Shown here: one piece after another, positions 18,272 to 26,528 of the stretch | Layout of the letters: the number at the start of each line of letters is the position of its first letter | Numbering within the stretch: position 1 is the stretch's first letter | Source of the DNA: Rhodospirillales bacterium | GTDB taxonomy: Bacteria; Pseudomonadota; Alphaproteobacteria; Reyranellales; Reyranellaceae | DNA length: 32,119 nt | Assembly (NCBI GenBank): GCA_016185145.1 | Contig: JACPOB010000085.1 | Span: 1 to 32,119 of the forward strand | Direction of reading: 5' to 3' | The notes under the pieces: generated by a model | What the model saw: the letters and a program-made list of their open reading frames with translations, nothing else | Told to the model about the DNA's origin: nothing | The model's database searches: none | Program-made: the position numbers and the translations under genes

Positions 18272-19168
18272 TCAGAACTTGACGCTGAAGCCGATGATGG
18301 GACCGTGCAGCACGAGGTTGACGCTGTTGCTGTTGCCGGTGTTCGAGTAGTCGACGCCAAGCGCGCGATAACCGGCCAGAGCAGCCAGTTGATACCCGGT
18401 GAACTGCCAAGCGTAACTGTAGACGCCGACCGCCTGCCATTGGAAGTTGCTCTGGAAACCGAAGCCGCCGACGTCGCCGCGCACCATGATCTCCTGGGCC
18501 GGCGTGAACCGGTGGCGCAGCCGCAGGCCGACCACCGGATCGACCCAATCGAGGTTGCCTGAGTGGGCGATTCCCAGACTGCGGCTGAATTCGATGTTGC
18601 GGCCCAGCGCGTTGCTGAGGTTCGTGAAACTCACGGTGCCGTCGAGGTCGAAGTTCAGATCCACCGAGTTGTTCCAGTAACGGAAAGCCAGCAGGCCATC
18701 GAGCGCCGTGAAGGAGCCGGCCGACCACGACCAATGGCCCAGCTCGTAGAGGCCGCCAGCCTCGATGATGGCAAACGAGTAGGTGCCGGCGGTGTTGCTC
18801 GAGGTGCTTACCTTGAGGCCGGCAACCGGGTTGCGATAGGAAGTCGAGGAAGCGTCGAAGCCGAGCTTGGCCCACACCGTGTCGAGGTACAGGCCGACCT
18901 TGCCCTTGTTGGCCTCGAGATAGCCCATGTAGCCGATCAGTGAATCGCTCTTCTGCAGGAGCTGGACGAAGCTCTCGTTGATGCCGACGGTCTGGCCGCG
19001 CGCCGTCAGGCTCCCCGATACGCTGGGCGCCCATCCGTAGAAGGCGAAGCGAAAGCGCCAGGCATCGGGATCGCCGGCCGCATCCTGGGCGACGGCAGGG
19101 GTCGCGATGACGATCGCGGCCATGGCGCGGGCCATGATCCCGCGCCACGAAGCGTTCAGCATCGGCAT
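18272..19168 (-). CDS. Outer-membrane beta-barrel protein paired with a sulfatase
   Basis: The 298-residue product has a signal sequence (IVIATPAVAQDA) and a mature part rich in alternating aromatic/hydrophobic strands (for example WRFRFAFYGWAPSVSG and GGFGFQSNFQWQAVGVYSYAWQF). It ends in FSVKF, with the C-terminal Phe expected of outer-membrane barrels recognised by BamA. It begins seven bases after the sulfatase stop codon, so the two are one operon. It may pass the sulfatase substrate or product across the outer membrane, which is inference from context. A start at 19135 (MARAMAAIV) would also give a good signal peptide. Confidence 0.8.
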   Translation of the reverse strand: MPMLNASWRGIMARAMAAIVIATPAVAQDAAGDPDAWRFRFAFYGWAPSVSGSLTARGQTVGINESFVQLLQKSDSLIGYMGYLEANKGKVGLYLDTVWAKLGFDASSTSYRNPVAGLKVSTSSNTAGTYSFAIIEAGGLYELGHWSWSAGSFTALDGLLAFRYWNNSVDLNFDLDGTVSFTNLSNALGRNIEFSRSLGIAHSGNLDWVDPVVGLRLRHRFTPAQEIMVRGDVGGFGFQSNFQWQAVGVYSYAWQFTGYQLAALAGYRALGVDYSNTGNSNSVNLVLHGPIIGFSVKF

Positions 19169-19175
19169 TCGCCGC

Positions 19176-20783
19176 TCACCTGGCGGCGCCGACGGCCATG
19201 GCCTTGTCGATCTGGGCCTTGATGGCCGCCAGGTTGAAGCTGGCGCCCTCCTGCATCGGCGGGAAGTCGATCGCCGTCTGGGCGAGCTTGCCCACTTCCT
19301 GCTGCACGAACACGAAGCGCCAGAACTCGTAGGCGAACCAGTTGTAGTAGGCCAGCGACCCGCTGGTCGAGGCCGGCAGGCCGGTCCGCTCGAACGGATC
19401 GAGGCGGAGGTTGGTCAGGATTGGCCAGTCGACCTTGACCGTGGCGCCGAGCCAGCCGCTGGGCTGATCGGTGAAGCGGTACTTGTAGTCGCCGATGCGC
19501 ACGGCCGAGAGCGTGCCCTCGGTGAAGTAGAAGATCTCGTTGCGCTTCGACGGCCCCTTGCCGGTGATCAGGTCCATCTGGTTGTAGCCGTCGAGATGCA
19601 CCTTGTAGGTCGTGTCGCCGAGCCGCTTGCCCTGCTTCAGCTCGTCGACGATGTTGTCGTTTCCGGCCGCCGCGACCAGGGTCGGGAACCAGTCGAGGCC
19701 GGACATGATGCTGTTCTCGACCTTGCCTGCCGGCACCTTTCCCGGCCAGCGCACCAGCGCCGGCACGCGGAAGCCGCCCTCCAGCGCCGTACCCTTGCCG
19801 CCGGCGAACGGCGTCTGGCCGCCGTCCGGCCAGGTGAAGTTCTCGGCACCGTTGTCGGTGGTGAAGACGACAATGGTGTTGTCGCCGACGCCGATATCCG
19901 TCAGCTTCTTCATCACGCTGCCGACGACGTCGTCGAGCTGGGCCATGCCCGCCTCCTCGATCGACCAGCCGTTCTCGGAATTGCGCATGTTCTCGTACTT
20001 GTCCGAGAGGTGCGTCACGACGTGCATGCGCGTGGGATTGAGCCACACGAAAAACGGCTTGTTGTCGGCCTTGGCCTTGTCGATGAACTTCAGCGTGAAG
20101 TCGAGGATCTCGTCATCGACGGTCTTCATGCGCTCGGGATAGAGGGTGCCGGCATCCTCGATGCGCTGCTTGCCGATCTTGCCCCAGCGCGGCTGCACGG
20201 TCGGGTCGTCCGTGGTGGTGGCCCAGCTGTGGACCATGTTGCGCGGGCCGACGCGGTCCTTGAGCGCCTGAGGATAGTTGCGGTGCGCCGGGTCTTCCAT
20301 CGCATCGAGGTGGTACAGGTAGCCGAAGAACTCATCGAAGCCGTGGACCGTCGGCAAGAACTTGTTGAGGTCGCCCAGGTGGTTCTTGCCGAACTGTCCG
20401 GTGGCGTAGCCCATCGACTTCAGCGTGGTGGCGATGGTCACGGCCTGTTCCGGGATGCCGATCGGCGATCCGGCCTGGCCCACCGTGGTCAGACCGGTGC
20501 GGATCGGCAGTTCACCAGTGATGAAGTTGGCGCGGCCCGCCGTGCAGCTCGCCTCGGCGTAATAGTCGGTGAAGCGCATGCCCTCGCTCGCCAGCCGATC
20601 GAGGTTGGGCGTGCGGCCGGCCATGATGCCCTGGTGGTAGGCGCCGACATTGAACCAGCCGATGTCGTCGCCCATGACGACGATGATGTTGGGCCTGCCG
20701 GCCTGCTGCGCGTTGACGGGGCTCGCGAGGCTCAGTGCAGTCAAAGCCGTCGCCACCATGGCTGTTGGACGAAACTTGAGCAT
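19176..20783 (-). CDS. Periplasmic arylsulfatase-type sulfatase
   Basis: This type I sulfatase (535 residues) hydrolyses sulfate esters in the periplasm. A signal peptide ends at VNAQQA. The N-terminal metal motif NIIVVMGDDIGW supplies the Ca2+ aspartates. The catalytic signature is Cys80-Thr-Ala-Gly-Arg84 (CTAGRANFITG), a C-x-A-x-R variant whose cysteine must be turned into formylglycine. FGKNHLGD and later TTDNGAE supply the remaining active-site lysine, histidine and aspartate/asparagine. No formylglycine-generating enzyme is visible here. GAGAGGTGA lies eight bases before the ATG. Its operon partner is the outer-membrane barrel. The substrate is unknown. Confidence 0.93.
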   Translation of the reverse strand: MLKFRPTAMVATALTALSLASPVNAQQAGRPNIIVVMGDDIGWFNVGAYHQGIMAGRTPNLDRLASEGMRFTDYYAEASCTAGRANFITGELPIRTGLTTVGQAGSPIGIPEQAVTIATTLKSMGYATGQFGKNHLGDLNKFLPTVHGFDEFFGYLYHLDAMEDPAHRNYPQALKDRVGPRNMVHSWATTTDDPTVQPRWGKIGKQRIEDAGTLYPERMKTVDDEILDFTLKFIDKAKADNKPFFVWLNPTRMHVVTHLSDKYENMRNSENGWSIEEAGMAQLDDVVGSVMKKLTDIGVGDNTIVVFTTDNGAENFTWPDGGQTPFAGGKGTALEGGFRVPALVRWPGKVPAGKVENSIMSGLDWFPTLVAAAGNDNIVDELKQGKRLGDTTYKVHLDGYNQMDLITGKGPSKRNEIFYFTEGTLSAVRIGDYKYRFTDQPSGWLGATVKVDWPILTNLRLDPFERTGLPASTSGSLAYYNWFAYEFWRFVFVQQEVGKLAQTAIDFPPMQEGASFNLAAIKAQIDKAMAVGAAR

Positions 20784-20854
20784 GGGATCACCTCTCCCGG
20801 TGGAATCCGACCTCCTGGGTCCCGCGCAGCTAAACGGGAGGGTGGCAATCGTCG

Positions 20855-20945
20855 CTATGCATTTCCGGCAAGCCGCCGCTTTTGGCGGCCAATGTCTCTT
20901 GAAATTTTTTGTGTAAGGCGAAGCGACTTCACCGAAAATGCATAG
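20855..20945. promoter_or_regulatory. Inverted repeats upstream of the sulfatase operon
   Basis: CTATGCATTTCCGG (20855-20868) is repeated inverted as CCGAAAATGCATAG (20932-20945) with one mismatch, 63 bases apart. Between them is a GCCGCC-GCTTTT-GGCGGC hairpin (20872-20889) and an AAATTTTTT run. Just beyond is a further 9-bp inverted pair, CGGGCGGGT/ACCCGCCCG (20953-20983). The placement, 70-160 bases upstream of the sulfatase start, is suitable for regulator sites. No protein binding is shown by sequence alone. Confidence 0.35.
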
Positions 20946-21055
20946 TCGTAACCGGGCGGGTCGCGTCCAATCGCACCCGCCCGCACGGCTTCGCCCTGAT
21001 CAACGCCCGATCCTGGCCAAGGTGATGCTGTCGGTCCTGTTCATCGTGATTCACA

Positions 21056-21996
21056 ATGCCGACTGACCGACGACGCAAGATCCGGAGCCTCAAGGCCGGT
21101 GCCATTCTCGCCCTGGTCGGATGGCTGGTCGCCGCGCCGTGTCAGGCCCTGGACAAGGTGTCTTTACAACTCAAATGGCTGCATCAGTTCCAGTTTGCCG
21201 GCTACTACGCCGCCCTCGAGCAAGGCTTCTATCGCGACGCCGGCCTTGACGTCGAAATCCGCGAAGGCGGTCCCAACGTCGACGCCCTGCAATCGGTGCA
21301 GGGCGGCAAGGCCGACTTCGGCGTGTGCACGACCAGCGTCTTGCTGGACGATGGCGCGCCGCCCGCCGTGGTCCTCGAATAGGGGACCGTCGACAAATTC
21401 ATCGGCGATGGGGTCATGGCGTTCTGGGGCTCCAAGCCGATCACGCCCTTCGCGGCTGCCGAGGCGCGTTGAGGGCCGTGCGCCGAATGGAGAAGATCAA
21501 CGCCGCCTGGAAGGCCGAAGGCAAGCCCACCTTCCGGGTCCGCATCGGCTTGAACAGCGCCGACGTCCTGGTTGGCAACGTCGGCTCCGCCGAACGATTC
21601 AGCTACACGGTGATGGGAGACGGGGTCAACGTGGCGTCACGGCTGGAAGGCGTGAACAAGCAGTTCGGCACCTCGATCTGCATCAGCGACAGCGTGCTCG
21701 ACGCCGTGAAGCTGCACGTCCTTGCAAGGCCCGTGCGCAAGCTGCAGGTCAAGGGGCGGCGGCAGGAGTTCATGATCTACGAGCTGCTCGGCATTCGCGG
21801 GACAGACGATCCTGAACTGGCGATTCGCGCCGACGATGCCGAGTTGTGCCAGCTGACCGAGGCTGCCAGCGCTCATTTCGAACGGGGCGAATTTTCGCTG
21901 GCGCGCCTGGGGTATCGCAGGATCCTGGAGCGCTTCCCCGACGACCGGCTTGCCCAGATGATGCTGCAAGCGGTTCCTGCTTCCGAATTTGCATAG
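21056..21996 (+). pseudogene. Decayed NMT1-like binding domain / class III adenylate cyclase gene
   Basis: The first 108 codons encode a signal peptide and the start of an NMT1/THI5-like binding domain (VSLQLKWLHQFQFAGYYAALEQGFY...VEIREGGPNVD). The frame then meets TAG at 21380-21382. Directly after it, in the same frame, come GTVDKFIGDGVMAFWG residues of a class III nucleotide cyclase, then a stop at 21470-21472. A shift to another frame restores the rest of the cyclase domain: KPTFRVRIGLNSADVLVGNVG, YTVMGDGVNVASRLE, and a C-terminal helical tail ending at 21996. The middle of the parent protein, including the first half of the cyclase domain, is missing. It is an internal-deletion pseudogene with at least one nonsense change and one frameshift. 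A sequencing error could explain the frameshift but not the missing middle. Confidence 0.85.
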
Positions 21997-22049
21997 CGGC
22001 CCCATACCCGCCCTCCATACTTCGGCCGACCTTTTCGAAGCGATGGCCC

Positions 22050-23030
22050 ATGATCGGCTGCGGCACGACCACCTTCACCGATCCCGACGACTTTCGGGCG
22101 GGCCTGCCCGGCCCCGACTTCGATCTCGTGCTGACGGGAAGCGAGCGATTCAAGGCGCGGCTGACCTGGCTCCGGACGGCCGAGCTCTGTGTCATGGAGA
22201 TCGTGGAGCGCGCGTCGCGCATCGCCTTCCTGTCGCTGCCGCCCGGGTCGATCCTCGTGTCGTTTCCGCTCAGCGGCGATCCGCCGATGGTCTGGAACGG
22301 GGAGGCGCTGCGGCCCGGCCAGCTCGTCCTTCATGGCGCCAGCGATGAATTCCACCAGCGCATCGCAGGGGCCGCTCGCTGGGGCATGGCGTGGCTGTCC
22401 CGATCGACGCTGCTGACCCATGGCCGCGCTCTGCTGGGCGCGGATCTGGTCCTGCCGACGACGGCGATGGTGCAGGCGCCGTCAGGCGGCACCGCGAGAT
22501 TCCGGCGACTGCATGCGCAGGCCTGCCGCCTCGTGCAAAGCAAGCCAGACGTCGCTTCGCATCCGGAGGTCACGCGTGCCCTGAAGCAGGATCTGGTGCA
22601 CGCGCTCATCGATGCGCTGGCCGGCAACGAACCGCAGGACGGCGACCTGAAACGCTGGCGCCATGCCGACGTGATGAGCCGGTTCGAGCAGGTGCTGGCC
22701 TGCCGCCCGGACCGGTCGCTGTCCATGGCCGATCTCTGCGCGGCCATTGGCGTGCCGGAACGCACGCTCCGGATGCGCTGCTCCGAGTTCCTCGGCATGA
22801 GCCCGCTGGCTTATGTCAGGCTGCGACGCCTGAACCTCGCGCGCCGGGCTCTGCTGAGAACCGACGCGGCGACGACAAGCGTCACCGGGGTTGCCCGAAA
22901 GTTTGGCTTCTCGGAGCTGGGGCGCTTCGCGACGGCGTACCGCGCAACCTTCGGCGAAGCACCTTCCGCCACGCTGCGCGGCGCGGCGTCGAGGGCTGAG
23001 GGTGCCACCGGTCTCGGGACGGTCCGCTGA
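22050..23030 (+). CDS. AraC-family transcriptional regulator (second paralogue)
   Basis: The 326-residue protein has an N-terminal sensor-like half (FDLVLTGSERFKARLTWL...) and a C-terminal AraC-type DNA-binding domain. The first helix-turn-helix is around MADLCAAIGVPERTLRMRC, the second around TSVTGVARKFGFSELGRFATAYRATFGEAPSATL. The DNA-binding half is clearly related to the regulator at 17319-18266. The chosen ATG at 22050 begins just at the domain start; the ribosome binding site is weak. The upstream gap contains two close CCATAC direct repeats (near 22006-22022). The Rieske oxygenase gene starts 89 bases downstream on the same strand and may be its target. Confidence 0.87.
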   Translation: MIGCGTTTFTDPDDFRAGLPGPDFDLVLTGSERFKARLTWLRTAELCVMEIVERASRIAFLSLPPGSILVSFPLSGDPPMVWNGEALRPGQLVLHGASDEFHQRIAGAARWGMAWLSRSTLLTHGRALLGADLVLPTTAMVQAPSGGTARFRRLHAQACRLVQSKPDVASHPEVTRALKQDLVHALIDALAGNEPQDGDLKRWRHADVMSRFEQVLACRPDRSLSMADLCAAIGVPERTLRMRCSEFLGMSPLAYVRLRRLNLARRALLRTDAATTSVTGVARKFGFSELGRFATAYRATFGEAPSATLRGAASRAEGATGLGTVR

Positions 23031-23119
23031 CGCAGCCGTCGCTGTTCACGAGCAGGGATACATTCTGGTACGTACGTTTGATCGGCCCGCGTCTCGAGCC
23101 TGCATAGCGGAAGGAAAAA

Positions 23120-24256
23120 ATGAGCGCCCTCCTCAACGATTTCGACCTGGTCGATCGCATTCTTGCGCACGTCGAAGACAAGTCGACGGACAAGGGTACG
23201 TCGGTGTGGCGCGAGCCCACCGCGAACTACACCTGCCCCGAACGCTTCGCGGCCGAGCTCGACGTGCTGCGCCGCGTGCCGATGGCGTTCTGTCCTTCCG
23301 CGGCCCTGCCCGAGCCCGGCTCGTACATCGCGCGCACGACCGTCGGCACGCCGCTGCTGGTGGTGCGCGGAACGGACGGCATCGTTCGCGGCTTCCGCAA
23401 TGCCTGCCGTCACCGCGGCATGAAGCTCGTGGAGGATGACGGCTGCAAGCGGGCCTTCGCCTGCCCCTATCATGCCTGGACCTACGGCCTCGACGGTTCG
23501 CTGCGTCACATTCCCGGCGAAGAGGGCTTCCCCGGCCTGGACAAGAACGAGCACGGGCTCGTGCCGGTGACGGTGCACGAGAAAGGCGGCCTCGTCTTCG
23601 TGACTCAGGACACGCCGCTGTCGGACGGCGCCTTGCCGGACGTGCCGGACGGCCTCCTGCCCTCCGACTGGATCCTCTTCAACAGGATCGAGTTCGACGA
23701 CAAGGCCAACTGGAAGCTGATCGGCGAGACGTCGATGGAGGGCTATCACATCAAGGCTCTCCACGGTCAGTCTTTCTATCCCTACGGCTACGACAACCTG
23801 AACGTGGTCGAGCTGCACGGCCGCAATTCGCGCATCGTCTTTCCGTTCCGCCGCATCGAGAAGCTGCGCCAGGTGCCGCGCGAGGAGTGGAGCGTCCAGG
23901 GACGCCTCACCGACGTGCACCAGCTCTTCCCCAACACCCATGTCAGCTTCCTCTCCAGCCACGCGATGCTCGTCATCCTGGAACCGGTGACGCCGTCGGA
24001 AACGCACTGGGTGATCTACCAGCTCGCGCCGCGGCTGAAGAACGGCAAGCCGCTCGACGTCGCCGAGGCCCGGCGCGACGCCAATTTCGTGCAGGACGCC
24101 GGCCTCACGGAAGACCGGCAGGCGGCCTGCGCCATCCAGGCCGGGCTGGCCGCGCGCGCGAACAGTCATTTCACCTTCGGCCACTACGAGCAGGCGATCG
24201 GCCATTTCCACCGTCACCTGACGGAACATGTCGAGAAGCTCATGGCGCGGCGCTAG
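23120..24256 (+). CDS. Rieske aromatic ring-hydroxylating oxygenase, alpha-subunit type
   Basis: The 378-residue oxygenase subunit uses a Rieske [2Fe-2S] cluster and a mononuclear iron to hydroxylate an aromatic or related ring. The Rieske ligands are Cys96-x-His98 (NACRHRG) and Cys115-x-x-His118 (ACPYHAWTYGLDG). The iron site has His210 and His215 in EGYHIKALH, with Glu207 where naphthalene dioxygenase has the bridging Asp. No ferredoxin, reductase or beta subunit lies nearby, so the electron donor must be elsewhere, or the enzyme is a single-component-type alpha subunit. GGAAGGAAAAA precedes the ATG. A broken second copy of part of this gene is found at 25671-25764. The substrate cannot be read from sequence. 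Confidence 0.92.
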   Translation: MSALLNDFDLVDRILAHVEDKSTDKGTSVWREPTANYTCPERFAAELDVLRRVPMAFCPSAALPEPGSYIARTTVGTPLLVVRGTDGIVRGFRNACRHRGMKLVEDDGCKRAFACPYHAWTYGLDGSLRHIPGEEGFPGLDKNEHGLVPVTVHEKGGLVFVTQDTPLSDGALPDVPDGLLPSDWILFNRIEFDDKANWKLIGETSMEGYHIKALHGQSFYPYGYDNLNVVELHGRNSRIVFPFRRIEKLRQVPREEWSVQGRLTDVHQLFPNTHVSFLSSHAMLVILEPVTPSETHWVIYQLAPRLKNGKPLDVAEARRDANFVQDAGLTEDRQAACAIQAGLAARANSHFTFGHYEQAIGHFHRHLTEHVEKLMARR

Positions 24257-24280
24257 TATCTGCTTTCATCGGATAGTGAT

Positions 24281-25540
24281 TCAATCGTCGTGCCGTCGCT
24301 GCGCTCGCCACTCCCAGGGCGCCAGGCAGGCATGGGCATGGACACCAACACGTGCCTGTTTCGCTCGTTCCTCCTGCCCGGCGTACTCGCCGTTGCCGGC
24401 GGCCGCCAGCGCCATGCCGGACACCACCATGGCAGCGCCGAGATCCCGTCCACCGGCGCGGCACAGGGCAACCGTGCGCCCGTGCGCGTCCTGGGCCTTG
24501 GCCTCGCAGGTGACGGGGCGCCGCTCGATCATGGCGGCCAGGGCGCGAGCCGCCTCGATGCCGGCCCGCCAGCCCTGCGGATAGCAGCGCTGGTCGAGCT
24601 CGGGAGCGTCGATTCCCCAGAGCCTGTACGTCGTGCCGTCCATCCTGATCGTGTTGCCGTCGATCGCCACCGCTTGGAAGGGCTTCGCCGGCAGGTCGTT
24701 GTCGGCGAGATAGCCTTCGAGCGCCTCGGTCCAGAGATCGGGCACGGCGGCGATCTGATGGCCGTCCAAGCCCTCCGGCGGGACGAACTCACGGAAGGCG
24801 CCCCTGCCGCCGGCGGCCCGGAAGGCAGTGAAGTTGCTGCGGCTGTGCCGCAGTGAATAGAGGGAGTCGTTGTAGCCGTAGAGCCAGATCGTCGATCGCT
24901 TGAAGGCGCTTCCTCGTCGGAAGAGGTCGGCATTGACGTCGTCGATCGACGGGCAGCGCTCGCTCAACCAACCGCCGACGAAGTTTATCACCGCGCGCGG
25001 GACCGCCGGCTGCCGACCGGCCCAGGCGACGGACAGGACGCCGCCGCGCGACAGCCCGCCGACGGCGACCCGCTCGCGATCGACGAAGGGCTGCGCCAGC
25101 AGCACCGGCGTGATGGCGTCGATGTCGCGCAACGCGCGCTCGGCACCCGCGAGCGCCACGGTCCGCTCGCAGCTGTAGCCCCGTGCACGGTCGGCGGCGA
25201 ACCCTTCATCGTAGACGCCTTCCGAGCCGCCGCGCCCGCGCCGCGACGGCAGGATGACGGCCCAGCCGCGGGCCGTGAACCAGCCGGCCAGCGCCTTGGG
25301 ATCATAGGGCCGCTCGAACAGCGCCGGATCGCGGCCACGTCCGGTCGAGCCGTGATGGAAGATCAGGGTTGGGAATGGGCCGTTGCCCGGCGGCTTGTAG
25401 GTGATCGTGGCGAGCTTTGCCTGTTCGCCATCGATCGTAACCGGCACCATTGCGCGCTCCTGCGCAGCGAGCGAGACAGGCATCGCAAGGATGCTGCAAG
25501 CAAGAAGCAGCGAGCCGAATTGTCTGCTGGCGTGAGTCAT
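24281..25540 (-). CDS. Fusion of a secreted alpha/beta hydrolase with a thermonuclease-like (SNase) domain
   Basis: One 419-residue frame holds two catalytic domains behind a signal peptide (ending SLAAQE). Residues about 30-280 form a dienelactone-hydrolase-like alpha/beta hydrolase: oxyanion motif HHGSTGRG, nucleophile Ser164 in GGLSRGG, and likely Asp225 (YGYNDSLYS) and His261 (GLDGHQ). Residues about 286-400 form a staphylococcal-nuclease fold: AIDGNTIRMDG, then YRLWGIDAPELDQRC with Arg306, Asp311 and Glu314, and DAHGR with Arg355. These match nuclease Arg35, Asp40, Glu43 and Arg87. The Ca2+ ligand Asp21 of the nuclease is Asn296 here. No stop, start or frameshift separates the domains. 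The gene is convergent with the Rieske gene. An export role such as nutrient scavenging is inference. Confidence 0.85.
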   Translation of the reverse strand: MTHASRQFGSLLLACSILAMPVSLAAQERAMVPVTIDGEQAKLATITYKPPGNGPFPTLIFHHGSTGRGRDPALFERPYDPKALAGWFTARGWAVILPSRRGRGGSEGVYDEGFAADRARGYSCERTVALAGAERALRDIDAITPVLLAQPFVDRERVAVGGLSRGGVLSVAWAGRQPAVPRAVINFVGGWLSERCPSIDDVNADLFRRGSAFKRSTIWLYGYNDSLYSLRHSRSNFTAFRAAGGRGAFREFVPPEGLDGHQIAAVPDLWTEALEGYLADNDLPAKPFQAVAIDGNTIRMDGTTYRLWGIDAPELDQRCYPQGWRAGIEAARALAAMIERRPVTCEAKAQDAHGRTVALCRAGGRDLGAAMVVSGMALAAAGNGEYAGQEERAKQARVGVHAHACLAPWEWRAQRRHDD

Positions 25541-25670
25541 CGGTCAGAACCCGTCAGCGAACGCAGGCACCATTCTGCCGCACGGCATCGATCGACGCCA
25601 TTGCCTTGGTCGCTTCGAGCGACGTCAGCGGCAGGCCCAAGCCAACGCTCGGAACAGCGCATCGGTGTTG
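25541..25670. other. Gap with a coding-like remnant on the minus strand
   Basis: This is the start of a 376-base gap between the hydrolase-nuclease gene and the lectin-like gene. Minus-strand translation of about 25557-25640 gives LPLTSLEATKAMASIDAVRQ and then a stop, which looks like the tail of a lost protein. Another stretch at about 25775-25830 gives RTASHLEEWTKRLSMTL. Neither has a credible start or family. They could be remnants of one broken gene interrupted at the Rieske fragment. Confidence 0.3.
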
Positions 25671-25764
25671 CGGTGACGCCGTCGGAAACGCACTGGGCGA
25701 TCTACCAGCTCGCGCCGCGGCTGAAGAACGGCGACATCGCCGAGGCCCGACGCGACGCCGGCCC
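25671..25764 (+). pseudogene. Short partial copy of the Rieske oxygenase gene
   Basis: The segment matches bases 23985-24104 of the intact Rieske gene almost exactly. It differs by four substitutions, a 9-base gap (removing the codons for KPL or equivalent) and an 18-base gap between two GACGCC repeats. Both gaps keep the reading frame, and the translation runs TPSETHWAIYQLAPRLKNG, D, IAEARRDAGP before a stop. No flanking homology is visible. It looks like a fragment of a diverged paralogue that was otherwise lost. Confidence 0.85.
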
Positions 25765-25916
25765 TTGAGCGTCATCGAAAGTCGCTTGGTCCATTCCTCA
25801 AGATGACTGGCCGTCCGGGCGGTGATCGCCACTGCATTTGCCTGCAGCCCATGCAGAGTCGTTCGCGACCGGCAGCTGAGGAGCGATTGGGCTGAGTTGA
25901 GCGGACTCAGCTCCAG
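25765..25916. other. Remainder of the gap before the lectin-like gene
   Basis: No gene is evident. A GCTGAGT-TGAGCGG-ACTCAGC hairpin (25891-25911, 7-bp perfect stem) lies six bases past the stop of the lectin-like gene on the minus strand. It could slow or end that transcript, but no T-run follows. Confidence 0.4.
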
Positions 25917-26375
25917 CTATTGCCGGCGACAATCCAGCACGATCGACTGGCCAGATGCCTCGGCGCTCGCCGAGGCGCGACGCTCATTGCCGCCGTCGCG
26001 GCACAGGTAGCGCGCGTGGTACTCCTTGGGGCAGCCGGGCCGGGGATCGCCGATCTGGCGACTGTCGACGCGGTAGACGCAATAGTCGCGGCCTTGGCAC
26101 TGGCGGGCGAGATCGCCGGTGACGTTGGTGCTGACGTTGCCGGCGCAATTGTTGCCGTAGACAGCACCCAGCACGCGGATCGACACGCCGCCGCCGTAGC
26201 TCGGGTTCTGGTCCTGGTAGCGCGGCTGATCCTGCTGCTGCGGTCCGATCTGGATGGAACTACCGCTGCCCGGCAGCGGGATGCTGATCTGCGCCGCGGC
26301 CGGCGACGCGCCGACGGCCAGCAGCAGGACCGCCACCAGCGGACCGCTGATCCCCTTGATCGATGCCCGAGCCAT
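25917..26375 (-). CDS. Small secreted cysteine-rich protein resembling a SUEL-type lectin domain
   Basis: The 152-residue product has a signal peptide (ending ASPAAAQ), a short Pro/Gln-rich spacer (residues 36-60) and a compact domain from about 65. Its pattern is ISIRV-type strand, LGAVYGNNC, LARQCQGRDYCVYRV, IGDPRPGCPKEYHARYLC, and a final VLDC. Six cysteines (77, 93, 99, 115, 125 and 149) could form three disulfides. The A-x-YG...C...C-x-G-x-x-x-C...GDP...Y-x-C order is that of the galactose/rhamnose-binding SUEL lectins, but with variations, so the assignment is tentative. GGGGAGG precedes the start at 26375. It diverges from the MFS gene. Sugar binding is inference. Confidence 0.65.
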   Translation of the reverse strand: MARASIKGISGPLVAVLLLAVGASPAAAQISIPLPGSGSSIQIGPQQQDQPRYQDQNPSYGGGVSIRVLGAVYGNNCAGNVSTNVTGDLARQCQGRDYCVYRVDSRQIGDPRPGCPKEYHARYLCRDGGNERRASASAEASGQSIVLDCRRQ

Positions 26376-26528
26376 GGACGCCTCCCCGCTTCGATCTCTC
26401 GAAGGCCTGGCACTCTGCGATTCGAAAAAGGACGCAACAGAGCGTCCATCATACGTCGAATGCCGGTGTGCGGGCCAGAGACACCTCGAACGCTTGACCG
26501 GTCGGAGGCGGCATCCGAGGGTTGCGCC

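Noticed and set aside
19107..20945. A 612-codon plus-strand open frame
   Set aside because: It mirrors the sulfatase gene, whose motifs and signal peptide are clear.
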